Assembly (NCBI GenBank): GCA_963971225.1
Contig: OZ020268.1
Coordinates: 113,986,830-114,050,829, forward strand
DNA length: 64,000 nt
Source: Melieria omissa
Taxonomy: Eukaryota; Arthropoda; Insecta; Diptera; Ulidiidae
Direction of reading: 5' to 3'
Shown: positions 45,485-56,258 of the stretch, piece after piece
How the letters are laid out: every line of letters starts with the position of its first letter
Position numbering within the stretch: the stretch's first letter is position 1
Made by a program: the position numbers and the translations under genes
The notes under the pieces: generated by a model
The model's database searches: none
Told to the model about the DNA's origin: nothing
What the model saw: only the letters and a program-made list of their open reading frames with translations

Positions 45485-46418
45485 CAGGGTGGACCATTTA
45501 AGATTTGGAATTTGAATCGGTTATAAAAACTGAATATTTTTGAATGAATATTTTTTTTAAATTCCTGTTTTATTATAAAGCTTGGAATTTGTTATTTAAG
45601 AATAAAAAACGATATCGTTCATATGACTGCCACGACTGGCCTTACAGTACCCCATTCGGTCAACCCCATTTTCAAGTACTTTTTCTATTGTTCCGGGTAG
45701 ATTTTCCTGAATGGCAATTTCGATTTAACCCTTTCCGATATGACATTCAACAGCCCGCTGTATGAATTGTGTGGGCTGTAGTCCAATATATTGGACATTC
45801 TGACTTAAAGGGTTAATGTTTCAAAGCTTCAATCGTCTCTGGATAGTGAGCGTAACACTTGTTCTTTACGGCTCCCCACAAAAAAAGTCCAAACGGGCTT
45901 AAATCGCAGCTCCGAAGCGGCCAATTGACTTCAGAATTTCAAAAGATTGATTATTACGTGCCGGATGGTCATGAGTCTTCAGTTCTTGGACCAATTGACT
46001 TCATACCGAGATCTTTATGCAAAAACCTCATCGAAGAAGTGCGGGAAATGTTCAATTCCTGAGAGCGATGGCGAGTTTACGTTGATGGATGTTCACGCAC
46101 ATTTTCGGTTACAAAAGCAATGTTTTCGGCTTTGCGCACTGTACGAAAACGGGTTGTTTGGTCCATTAACGATCCAGTTTCACGAGCTCACTTCACAAAT
46201 TGATCCACAAACTGAGTTGAATCTTTCTGAGGCCAATATTAAAAAAAAATTTTTTTTTTTTTAATTTCTCACAGTTTGAGTTGAAGACTCTCCACTTTGG
46301 AAGTAAGTTCTCAATATTTCCCAATTGTAAATGTCAAACTTTTAACTAAATTACGAACACTCTCTCTCACACGAAATAAAGCGTAGTTCAAATTCCAAAT
46401 CTTAAATGGTCCACCCTG
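45485..46418 (-). mobile_element. Tc1/mariner-like transposon, decayed, with 32-bp perfect terminal repeats
   Basis: The first 32 bases (45485-45516, CAGGGTGGACCATTTAAGAT...) are an exact inverted copy of 46387-46418. TA flanks both sides (45483-45484, 46419-46420). The - strand interior shows transposase remains: LDFFLWGAVKNKCYAHYPET and, further on, DRMGYCKASRGSHMNDI. Stops and loss of most of the catalytic domain make it non-coding. An 84-bp TTAA-flanked element lies within it at 45729-45812. Confidence 0.85.
45729..45812. mobile_element. 84-bp TTAA-flanked micro-element nested in the mariner remnant
   Basis: TTAA at 45725-45728 and 45813-45816 enclose CCCTTT...AAAGGG inverted ends. Inside are CAGCCC/GGGCTG arms and a perfect palindrome GTCCAATATATTGGAC (45781-45796), 16 nt from the right TTAA. 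Removing the insert with one TTAA lets the transposase homology on the - strand resume in the same frame (ETIEALK before, IEIAIQENLPG after), which shows it is a later insertion. Confidence 0.65.
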
Positions 46419-46534
46419 TATAATATTAAATAATAATCTTATAACTTGAAAAAGGGAAAAAGGTTTATGTTATTGAAAAGTGAAGTGTATGCTTTCGCAA
46501 TTGAAAATATGAATTCTCGCGATACCGAGATTAA

Positions 46535-47251
46535 GGGGTTCCTCTAGTTTTAAATTTTGAAAAAATCGATTTTATTTCATATTTTTATCGCATAAATTTC
46601 ATAGAAAAAGTATACGAACGGATTTTGTCGAATTCGTAAACGTCTCTGAGATACAGAGCCTCAAATCCGTCTCGTTCACTACGCGGTAACACGGTTTTAA
46701 AACTTTAAACGCGTTTTTCTCGAAAACACATTTTTTGACCATTGCGCCATGATTCCGTCGAAACTAATTGACCGATTCACTTGATTTTTGTTTTGCTGTA
46801 TTCAAAACATTTTGCTCCACAGGTTAACCTACGGGGATTGCGCTCCATTGACTAGCCGATTTTTGGGGGGAGTTTTTAGAGCAACAAAAAGGGCGAATTT
46901 CGAAAAAAAACATGTTAAACCGATGCCGCGGGTCCAATTTTGACCAGATCGGGTTCATTATAGGTCATACTTTAATTGGAGTAATGCTTTTTAACAGAAA
47001 ATTGTTGGATTACATTTCAGACGAACAGGGACAAAGTTAGGATGGCGCAAACGCACCCTTAAAAAAAACATGGCCGGTACTCAACTGGCGGACCCCAACA
47101 GTGTTCGCGGTAGCACGTGGAAACATTTTTTTTTTATTATTCAATATGTAAAGAATAGATATACGAAGAATTATCTCATTATCATTTGCAGTTTCTGAAA
47201 AAAAATCCCAAAAAAAGCTTTAAAAAACACCGTTTGTTCTAGAGGACCCCC
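46535..47251. mobile_element. TTAA-flanked 717-bp element with GGGGTTCCTCTAG ends
   Basis: TTAA at 46531-46534 is followed by GGGGTTCCTCTAG. TTAA at 47252-47255 is preceded by the inverse of GGGGGTCCTCTAG, so 12 of 13 bases match. The interior is non-coding with a CCGGTACTC-containing middle. TTAA duplication suggests piggyBac-type movement. The end sequence differs from the other TTAA elements here, and it has no subterminal palindrome. Confidence 0.55.
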
Positions 47252-47255
47252 TTAA

Positions 47256-49842
47256 TAATGCATAATCATTTTGTGGCTATCGACTCTGTTCTGTTCTGTA
47301 AATATTGTAAATGGGTTCCTGAACCCAGGTTTTGGCTTAAGAAATTTGAAATAAGACTTCATTTACTAATTGAAAAAGTTTACACACTCCTAAATCACAA
47401 CTTTTCTCAATTTGCATCGGTTCACACATTTTTAACACCTATTTTGATGCCGGAAAGGGAAGTGGAAATGACCCATGAAGGGCGTGCGCCATTAAAATAC
47501 CCTTTCCGTAAAAATGAATTGATTCTCTTCACATAGGAAATGCACAAATTCCTTGCCGTCTTTCTTGTTTTTCCATATTTGGTTGGTTTTTTTAGTAAAA
47601 AGCAAGAAATACAAACAGAAAATTTGTAAATTCAACAAATCAACTCCAATAAAATGCAATCTCTCAAAATTTCTTATGAAAATGCATAAAAGCCAAAATG
47701 GTTTGTGTACACAATTTTTGTGTAATTAAACAATTTGGGTGAATGCAATCATTAATTTTTACCAAATAAAAGTAGTTTCCATTTGCCAGCACACGAAATT
47801 CCAATTCAGGAACTCGGCATCAGCCAAGCGAAGGAAGTGAAACTCCAAAGCCATCCAGCCAGCCAGTCAGTTAGCTAGTCAGGCAGTCTTATGGCGCACC
47901 TAGCGTTTTAATAGTTCTCAGAAGAAATTGTCGACAGCACGTCTACGCGCATCGTAAGTAAAAATTCCCCGCCAGACATGGCTGCACCACGCGCCCAAGC
48001 CGAAGGAAAACGAGACGCAACAATAAAAATCATTCATGCAAATGCAAACGATCATCAAATGCACACTTTATGACCAAATATCAACCGTTGTATCATCGAC
48101 GCACACACTCGCGTACACACAACCGCACAAGTTTGCATCATCATCGGGTAGCAGCAGCAGCCTCGATGAGGACGATCGACGCAATTACTATCAACAGTGC
48201 AGGCGAATTGCACCGGTTTCCCAGGAACAAATCGTCTGCTCGTGCGGCAGTGAAGTTGCCGGTGCTTCCTCGGCCGCTGCAGCGCAATTCTCAGCATCTT
48301 CATCACGTGAATTTCCTGTTTACTCGCTTGATTTATGAGTTATCAGCGCGTCGATCGTTTAGTGCTCCGTTTGCGCGTGACGTGCCGTAGCGCCGCAACT
48401 TCTGTCTGTCCGCCTTGCCGTTGTCGCTGTGTGTTGCAGCGGCAGTGGCAACGGCAACGGCAGCTCTCGTGTGTGAAGGCGCGCATTGCCACTTACTTTT
48501 CACACTCGCTGCACTCGCTGCGTAAACAAACAATTAATTAATTAATTGGAATATAGCTGGCGATGGGCGTATGGATTGAATGGTAATTGCCCTTATTAAT
48601 TCTCGAAATGAAGTTAAGTGAAATATGTTTAAAACGTTCGTCATGTCTGCCACCCGGGTGTCTTTTGGTCTGTTTGGATAAATTCGAGCGGGAAATTTGG
48701 AGCAGTGCATAAATTTGTCAGAGGAAAAGAAGCTTTTATTTTGCAATTGTAAATAAAAGCAACGCACTCAGCGAACGTTGTGTAAATTAAAATAATTGAT
48801 ATTATTGCGGTGAGGGCCATTTGTTTATTTTGTTTCAATAAACTCGATGAATACATGTATGCGTACATTTTAAAAGATAAATTCGCTTTAAGCACAAGAA
48901 TTGAATTACTTGCACTTGAATTATTTAAGTATTGTGACCTTTAGATGTAAACTCTCTATTGGCAATTCTTATCAATTTAGTTTATGTTGACAAACTCGTT
49001 AGCAATATGTCATCATCAATCTATAGCTGTGCTATTAATTTGTAACGAAAAACGTGCTACTATTTTTTTTTTTCATTTTCATTGTTTCTTTATTATGTTC
49101 TATGTGAGAATTTCTCTAACCTCATTTGCATTGAACAAACTATTTCACACAATGCACACTGATTCGTTCCAGGAACAAAATTAAAAAAATGTATAGTCTG
49201 AGAATTTAACGATTTTGGTGTCATTTTAAAGGCAAAACTCCAACTAAGAAAACTCCAAAAAAATCTGTGCCAAAAATTAATTAGTGTGTGTGCAAAAGCG
49301 GTTCAAAGTTTAAATTTTTTTCACAAAAAAATGTAAACACATATTTTCTGTTTTTAAGTCTATTGAGTAAAAAAAATTGTAAAAATACATGGTTACCAAG
49401 AAGTTGCTAAAACTTTCAATATAGATTAAGAAATGATGTGGTAATTTTCTCTTCTTTCTTCTTAATCTGTTCTGTTATTCTTAATTAAAAATCTGAAAAT
49501 TGGCAAAACTCAGAGGAAAATATCTAAAAAGTATGTGAAAGTATGTATGTTCTTGGATTTTTTTTATTTTAAGAAGCATTCTTTCTTTGTCGGATAATGT
49601 AATTATATCCTCCGATATCTTCCGACCTTAGAAAAGAATTCAATTTGAAAAGTGTCGATTGAAACTTTGAATTTTATTGATTGCAGAAGCTTTCGGAAAA
49701 CAGATCAAGAATTTTTAATTTTATTTTAAGTTAAACATTTAGAAAAAATCTATCGATATTAGAAATAGAGGAATCGTGCTAGAGCACCCGAGACTATTTG
49801 AAGCAGGAATTTAAAAAATGTGTAATTATGTATTATATATAT
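47256..49842. other. Gene-free interval
   Basis: 47820-48540 is GC-richer, with CCAG-type tetramer repeats near 47850 and Ser/Ala-rich open frames on the + strand (a 100-codon frame at 48036-48338 is the longest). I cannot show these are exons. AATTAATTAATTAATT occurs near 48532. The rest is AT-rich with nothing recognised. Confidence 0.35.
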
Positions 49843-50739
49843 TAGGGATTGCAATCCCGGACCAGTTTTACGATTCCGGGATTTTCGGGACTGAAAATCA
49901 CAATCCCGGGATCCCGGGATTTTTTTTAGGGATTGAATATATTACTTTAAGGAACTAGTTCAGACTTTTTTTTCAATCAAATAAATTATATCTATGTATT
50001 AAATTCAAGTCTGTGTACTTAATTTAAAACTAAGAACAAAATATTTATGACAAATAACTTAAAAACGCATTTAATTGCCAAATCATCTGGCTAACCTGCT
50101 AAAAAAGGCATCTCTCTGGTTCAATACTAGTAGATTCAAATCTTCAAGTTTTGGCCATTCAAAATAAGTGAAATTCGGTGTGAGTAATAACTTTAAATAA
50201 TTCAAGTTTCGCTATAGTTTTAATTCTTAAATGCTGATGGTTTTATATTAGCTGTTTCTTTCTTAATCCTCTTATTTACACCATTTTCCCTGTGCATTTG
50301 AATGTGACAAATTAAATTAGTGTAACGAAGAGTTAAACTTGCATGTTTTTAGCAAATTCTGGTTGTTTACTTTTTTGAATAGATTCGTTTTTGGGAGCGT
50401 AAGCTTGTTTGCACTTCTGATTTTGGTTACTGGCAAATTTTGTTATGGAAAAGTACCAAAACAGAGTTAGTTTGTACAAATTTGTAAAAAGTAGTTATAC
50501 ACAAACAGAGCTATTGTTGCATTAACACTTATTCAAACGTCACAGGCAATGGGCAACTTATTTTTTGTGTTAAATAAGAAGGGTTGCATTTTTCGAAATC
50601 AACGTGACAAAAGCAAAAAGCAACCTTTTTTTTGTTTCGATCCCGGGTTTGGATTTTGCCAATTCCGGGATTTTCCGGGACTGAAATTGTCCGGTATCCC
50701 GGGATTCCGGGATTCGCGATCCCGGGATTGCAATCCCTA
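49843..50739 (-). mobile_element. hAT-like element with palindromic ends and CCCGGGATT repeats
   Basis: Both ends carry TAGGGATTGCAATCCC in inverted orientation. The core GGGATTGCAATCCC is itself a palindrome. The outer 100 bp at each side are filled with CCCGGGATT-type motifs, as in hAT subterminal binding arrays. Flanks are ATATATAT and ATATATTG (6 of 8 match, compatible with an 8-bp duplication). On the - strand near 50240-50360 a broken frame reads KTCKFNSS then TNLICHIQMHREN, resembling a BED zinc finger of hAT transposases. It is not coding now. Confidence 0.6.
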
Positions 50740-50747
50740 ATATATTG

Positions 50748-52439
50748 GTATGTACATAAGTTTGAGGGAAGATATGTAGAAAAAAAATTATCGACTTGCA
50801 CATCTAATCCTTTGAATAATTATTACTTAGGCCTGAAATCCCAATAAATGATAATTTGACAAGCAACTTTAAAAGTACGCACAAACTGTGGAATATCAGA
50901 AACCTTGTTTTTTCCAAATAAAATGGCTGCCATGCGCTTCATAAGTAGACCCAGTACCATTACCATAAAAGCCACTCAACTACCACAGCAAATATTGAGG
51001 TTTCCAAGTGATGGCACAACCACCAACCCTCGCTGGCGAAGGTGAGCGGCTGCGGCGTGGCAAATTGATTTTCCGCCAGCGCACGCAGAGTGCGCTTGGG
51101 ATGCGCGCCGCTCAATTTCCACCACTTTGCTTTCACTCTGACTGCAGCGGCTGCTCCAGCTCAAAGTGCTCGTAATTCATTTCGCTCAGCCAAGCAGCAA
51201 ACAATTTTCCGTTTCGGTTTTTTTTCGTGGTTTGGCGTTTTTTGGTGAGTGGTTTGGCTGGCTGATTGGTTCGTTGGCTGACTGACATTGTTTGTGCAAA
51301 GGATCAGCGTTTGTTTGCGTACGCTTTTGTTAATTGCCCATAGTGGCGAACGTTTAAAGCCCCTTGTAAATCCCCACGTCAAGAGTGTGCGAACGCGTGC
51401 GTGTGCCGCCGCCTGCAGGGAAAGCGTGTGCGACGGCCCACTGCTCCCCCACATGGTATGGTATTTAACTTTTTTATATTTTAAATAAATTGTATCTTTC
51501 CGCTTGTTGTTGGGCTTTTTGCTCGGTGTTTTACGACGCGGTGACAGATTGTGGCGCAGGCCACATGTTTGCACGCTGTAAAAGTTAATTATAAATTAAA
51601 TATTGATTTTGCGTCGTGTGGCAACTACCAGCACGGCAATGATGATGCTTGTTAAGAATGACAATCATGAACAATGTTGTTGGTGGGATGTTGCATGGCA
51701 GCAACAGTTGCTTGAGGTCGTCACATTCTTTCACATTACAAAAGAAAATTCAACTTTTTGAATTGATTATGTATGCACATTTTCAGAAAGTGGGCGTGTA
51801 TGTCGCTCATTCGCCTCCTGAGCGTAGTAAACTGGGTAGACTGAAATAATGAAATTATGCATGTAACGTAGATATTTTTGAAGTGTTTGTTTAACGTTTT
51901 TGGAAAATAAATATATAAATAAAACATGCTTATAGACATACATATGTATTGTATAAGTTCCCTTCTTCCCTTCTCTCCTCCAATGGGCTAGAACACGGAC
52001 CAAGTATCTTTCTTATCTGAGAATCGCCGCATAATTAGCTCCAAAGATAACCTTAAGGACCCGCGAGGTGAGACACATTCCTCATTGGACTCTAACTTTC
52101 TGTTCAAAGCCGACATTTCAATTACTATGTAAACTAATTGTCTACTCGTTCTGTATCTTTCTTGATGAAGTCTACGAACAAATAGGGAAATTAATTGAGG
52201 TACAACAAATTAGCAATGTAGTCTCACATTACTTTCAGAGTCGTTACGTCCAGAAAGTTAATTTTGGTTAATCGATCGATGCTGCTTCAATAAGGCTACT
52301 GCCACCTTAACTGATATTACTGCACAGCCCTTTCCAGACGCAGATGGAAAAATCAAATTAATTACAAGAGACATGGTTGGTACAAGTGGCGATGTTACAT
52401 CCAACATGAACATCCAATTAGCGCGTTGGCGCCATTTTG
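50748..52439. other. Gene-free interval
   Basis: GC-richer sequence at 50990-51560 includes a 54-codon frame at 51011-51175 (see findings) and overlapping frames on the other strand. AT-rich sequence follows, with nothing recognised. Confidence 0.35.
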
Positions 52440-52496
52440 TTACCACTATTCCCAGTAGGTACTTTGCGGTATACTGATGTTTGCCTTCCGGACCCT

Positions 52497-53887
52497 TTAC
52501 GGTGTATATCCTATATCCAATCCGTGAGATTGATGAAAGAGAATAGCGAGTGTATGGTGCACTTCGCTATCTTTTCGAAATCCAGGAATGTTGGTTTTCC
52601 CATCATTTTCCATCTCCTTCTTGACAAGGCCGGACAGGCGCAGAGATAGTGATGGACCGTTTTTCTTCTCGTTAGGGTTTTCACAGCTGTGACAGCTGGT
52701 ATTGAAGGGAATCCCCATTTTAGCCGCATGCTCTCCAATGGGACAGTGACCTGTGATGACTGCAGTTAGACTCGCCACGTCCCGGCGGCCCTTGTTTAAG
52801 AGCTCCGCGGTCCTGTTCTTATCATATGCTGGCCATAGTGATCTACTGATTTTACAGGATTCCTCCTCTGCCATCTAGTGTTAGCTCTGGCGAAGAAGTC
52901 CTTGGAAACCTCGTTCTTGATAGAGCCTAGTGGGGCGAGAACCGTCAGGGCCTCACTCTCATCAAGAGTTCGCTCGCTCGTTCCCGTCAATGTTATGGCA
53001 CAGATATAGGTGCCGGGGCACAATAAATAAAAAAATCCTGTGAGGATTTTCCTGCATTCCCGCACAAGTTTTGATGATAAGATCGACGAAGCCAGTGCCT
53101 TTATCGTGGATAGGAAAGTATAGTGATGTGACTTTTGTAGGATGTATCAGCTAGTCCCGCAGCCGCCGTGGCTCAGTTGGTTAGTGCGCGGTCCAAGCGA
53201 GTCGAATGCAGAGCGACGCAAGTTCGAATTCTGCATGTAGTAACACCTAAAAAAAAATAACGGGAAACTCGTTTTCTCTTTCGGTGGCTGTCCTCTCAGC
53301 TGGAAATGGCAAACCTCTGAGAGTAAAAATTGCCTATGAAAAAGCTCCCAACCTGCCGTTCGGAACCGGTATAAAACTGTAGGTCCCTTCCACCCGCGTA
53401 CAAATTCACACGCACAACACGGGTGGTTGCGGGAAGCTAGGCCTTAGTCTCGCGTAAGCGGGCTGTCGTGCCAGTCAATAATAATAATAATCAGCTAGTC
53501 CCATCCTGCATGCTTCCCTAATAGCAAGCACTTCCGCTTGGAAAACGCTTGCTGTGTTTGGGAGCCGGAAAGATACACTTAGCTTTAGATGTTCGGAGAA
53601 GACTCCTGCTCCTACTCCGCATTCCATCTTGGAGCCGTCAGTGTAGATTGTGGTGCCTAAGTTATTTAAGATGTTTCCCCTCTTCCATTCCAGACAGGAA
53701 GAGGTACGGATATAATAGTTTTCCCGAAGATAATGGTGGGAATTGTATAATCCGTAGTCGTGGTCAGGCACCTTTGCCCTTGTGATAATAGACTGCCGTG
53801 ACCGTAAGGTCTGTCTTTCCAGCAAACTGTTTCTTTCAACTTAAGAGCTTCTTTCAACAAGAGACATACTGCTAAAACTTCCCACAT
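52497..53887 (-). mobile_element. LINE fragment (RNase H region and C-terminus), interrupted by a SINE
   Basis: On the - strand 53475-53825 reads TTIYTDGSKMECGVGAGVFS and SVFQAEVLAIREA, the start of a LINE RNase H domain. It resumes beyond the SINE at 52796-53065 (DFFARANTRWQRRN) and 52497-52874 (ITGHCPIGEHAAKMGIPF with C-x2-C, then SCHSCENPNE). Parts are in different frames and the front of the element is missing, so it is dead. It belongs to the same broad I/R1 group as 38081-39501 but is a different family. Outer boundaries are approximate. Confidence 0.8.
53159..53489 (+). mobile_element. tRNA-derived SINE, copy 2, inside a LINE fragment
   Basis: This 331-bp copy is flanked by ATCAGCTAGTCCC at 53146-53158 and 53490-53502. 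The head GCAGCCGCCGTGGCTCAGTT contains an A box (TGGCTCAGTTGG, 53169-53180) and a B-box-like GTTCGAATT near 53222. The body matches 286-618 closely, and the 3' end is GCCAGTC(AAT)n. It is not a tRNA gene: the cloverleaf is not maintained and the body follows directly. Confidence 0.9.
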
Positions 53888-53889
53888 AT

Positions 53890-54956
53890 CCAGCAGGAAG
53901 TACTATTTTGCCATACTTCTTTGTGATATCACAACGGATCTTTTATAAAGGTCGATAAGTGTCTTTCGGAATTTTATGTTTTCTATATATATTCATAGGA
54001 TGTTACGGTAGATAGTACATGTATAATATACTCAAATTGTTTTGGACTAATCATAAAGTATACGACTCTTTTCTTTTTAATGGTTTTTACTATTTTCCAA
54101 GTGCTGAATTTTCGATATTTATTTTTGCATCGGCAACACAGCACTATCTATTTTAAATTCGCCGTATCCGTCATATGAATTTCGTATTTTTTAACTTGAA
54201 AATTTATTTTTTAATGTTTTAGTTAGAAACAACACAAATCTACTATTTAAATTGTACTAAATACATTCAACAGCCACCTATACAAACATTTCACCGCAGA
54301 CACTTTCAGAGCTACTACATAGTTATTCAATTTAATGCCTTTGAAGTGCGTCGTCTCCCTCAATAGTAATTCAATCCCTTTTCTACAGCCATCGTGCTGC
54401 GCTCCTCTTTCCCACATCTACAATGCGACTATTGTTGTCTCTTGCTGTGTCTGCATTTCATCTTGTAAACAAAATATTTATTTCTTTTCCCATCGCCCAA
54501 TACCCTTTTTTTCTTATTTTACGTAGTTATTTTATTTTTGGCATAAATAAATCATCAACTTTTTCATGGAACTGTAATCCGATTCTGATAAGTATGAGTG
54601 GAGCTTGTAAAATCTGCATCGGATTTCGTTAGAAGTGCAAATGATTTAATGGCATGGAATTGTTTTACTTCAACTTGTAAATCATGCATGAGGCAAAATG
54701 AAAATTTGACACATTTATTCGTGGAAGCAATAAAGTGCCATAATGTCTGAAAATTTGATCATCAATAAATTTATATGAGCTGGTATTGCAGGGTTTAATG
54801 GGTTTATGTATGCATGTATTAATTGGAGTGAATTCGTAGTGGTTTGTAAATCAATTGTAAGCAATTTTTCAATTAGCAATGATTTTCAGAAATGTTATTA
54901 TATTAAGTTAACAAAGTATGTATGAAAGAAATATATGCAAAGGAAAATGATTTTAA
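53890..54956. other. Gene-free AT-rich interval
   Basis: AT-rich DNA with short open frames only. No motif, repeat boundary or RNA gene is recognised. Confidence 0.4.
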
Positions 54957-55778
54957 CACTAGAAAGGCCGCAAGTTTTCCATACCTACAAAGACTACATA
55001 TTACACCATGCGACAAAAATAAAAATAAAATATCACACCGGAAAAATCCATATGGGCGTGAAACTAGAGACCAAACATAGTAATACTGCGTACTCAGTTT
55101 TTCATTTCTACATACTTTGTCCTTTAAAAAGGTTTTCCAAAAAGGGGATAAAGATAAAGATAAAAGTACTTAATCTCGTTAGAATATGGCGATATGTATA
55201 TCAAATGAAAGAAGAAAGGCTCAAGAATTTAAATAAATTTGATTTTTTATCCATTTCTAAAAAAAGGATATAAAAAAGGTCCTTTGAAAATGTTAATCCT
55301 TTATGTCTATAAAAATTTATAAATAATTTTCTTGAAAAGTAAGTTTATTAAAACCCAATAATAAGTAATCTCCTTGATCGCGTGTCAAAATGCCATTACT
55401 CTAACTTTACTGGTTCGAAAGTTATTAAAAAAAGGCGGAAGCTGTAATTCTAATGAAGTAAAAAACTTAGAATTTATTTGTGTACCAGTATTTTAAATAA
55501 TAAAAAGATACCAATGCAATGAAGCGAGAATGTGTGTGAAGCACGTATGGATTTTTCCCGGTGTGAAAAATGCTGTCGCACGGTGTTATATTTACTGATA
55601 TCACGAAAAGTACACGTCGGCTTTGGCTAATTGTAATTAAAGAACCCTAATTAAAAAACTAATTATAGAACCCGATAAAAAAATAAAAGTAATCAAAGAA
55701 AAAGTTGATAGAAATACTAAAGAAAATACAGATATTTAAAAATGAAAAGTCAAAATGACCGCAATGGCCCTTCTAGTG
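54957..55778. mobile_element. TTAA-flanked 822-bp piggyBac-like element with CACTAGAA ends
   Basis: TTAA at 54953-54956 is followed by CACTAGAAAGGCCGC. TTAA at 55779-55782 is preceded by the inverse of CACTAGAAGGGCCATTGC. This resembles piggyBac/Looper termini (CCCTAGAAAG in piggyBac itself). A GTCA-AAA-TGAC dyad lies near the right end only. The interior is non-coding and shares a homologous segment with 28520-28770. Confidence 0.65.
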
Positions 55779-55857
55779 TTAACATAGTCCTTGATGTAGT
55801 TCAAGGAATTTCAATTGAATTAACATAGCTAAGCAAGGTTGCGCGTTATTAATTATT

Positions 55858-55906
55858 CAAATATATATAAATAAATAAATATTCAAATAAATAAATAAAT
55901 AAATAA
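55858..55906. repeat. (AAAT)n microsatellite
   Basis: AAAT/TAAA tetramers run from about 55866 to 55906 with an interruption by ATTC. It is simple low-complexity DNA. Confidence 0.8.
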
Positions 55907-56058
55907 GCATACAAAACGTTCTAATATGAATTCTAGGTTTATAAGATTCTAGGATTCTTTCATTTGAGTATGAATCGTAACAAAATCTTTGCTGTCCTTT
56001 TCTTTCATTTTAAACCCAGCTTTATAAAGAAACAATTTTAAAATAATACATAATAATA

Positions 56059-56256
56059 CAGTCGTGTCTGGGTATAGTGAACACCCTATGTAGTAAACAC
56101 CTAAATATGGGAAACAATTTTCAAGCAAAAACTAAAAGTGTTTTTTGAGCAAATAAAACGAGTTTATGAACAAAAATGTTAACCTTGATATAGTTAACAA
56201 CCTCAATATTGTGAAAGGCCTTGCAATAATTAGTTCACTATATCCAGACACCACTG
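56059..56256. mobile_element. pogo/Tc1-like MITE, copy 2 (198 bp)
   Basis: Flanked by TA at 56057-56058 and 56257-56258. The left end is CAGTCGTGTCTGGGTATAGT and the right end, inverted, CAGTGGTGTCTGGATATAGT. It is collinear with 43021-43256 but lacks about 40 bp of that copy. Confidence 0.8.
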
Positions 56257-56258
56257 TA

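Noticed and set aside
53159..53235. tRNA gene suggested by A-box and B-box motifs
   Set aside because: The same head occurs at 545-618 followed by the same 250-bp body. Target duplications flank the whole, and a cloverleaf is not maintained, so it is a SINE head.
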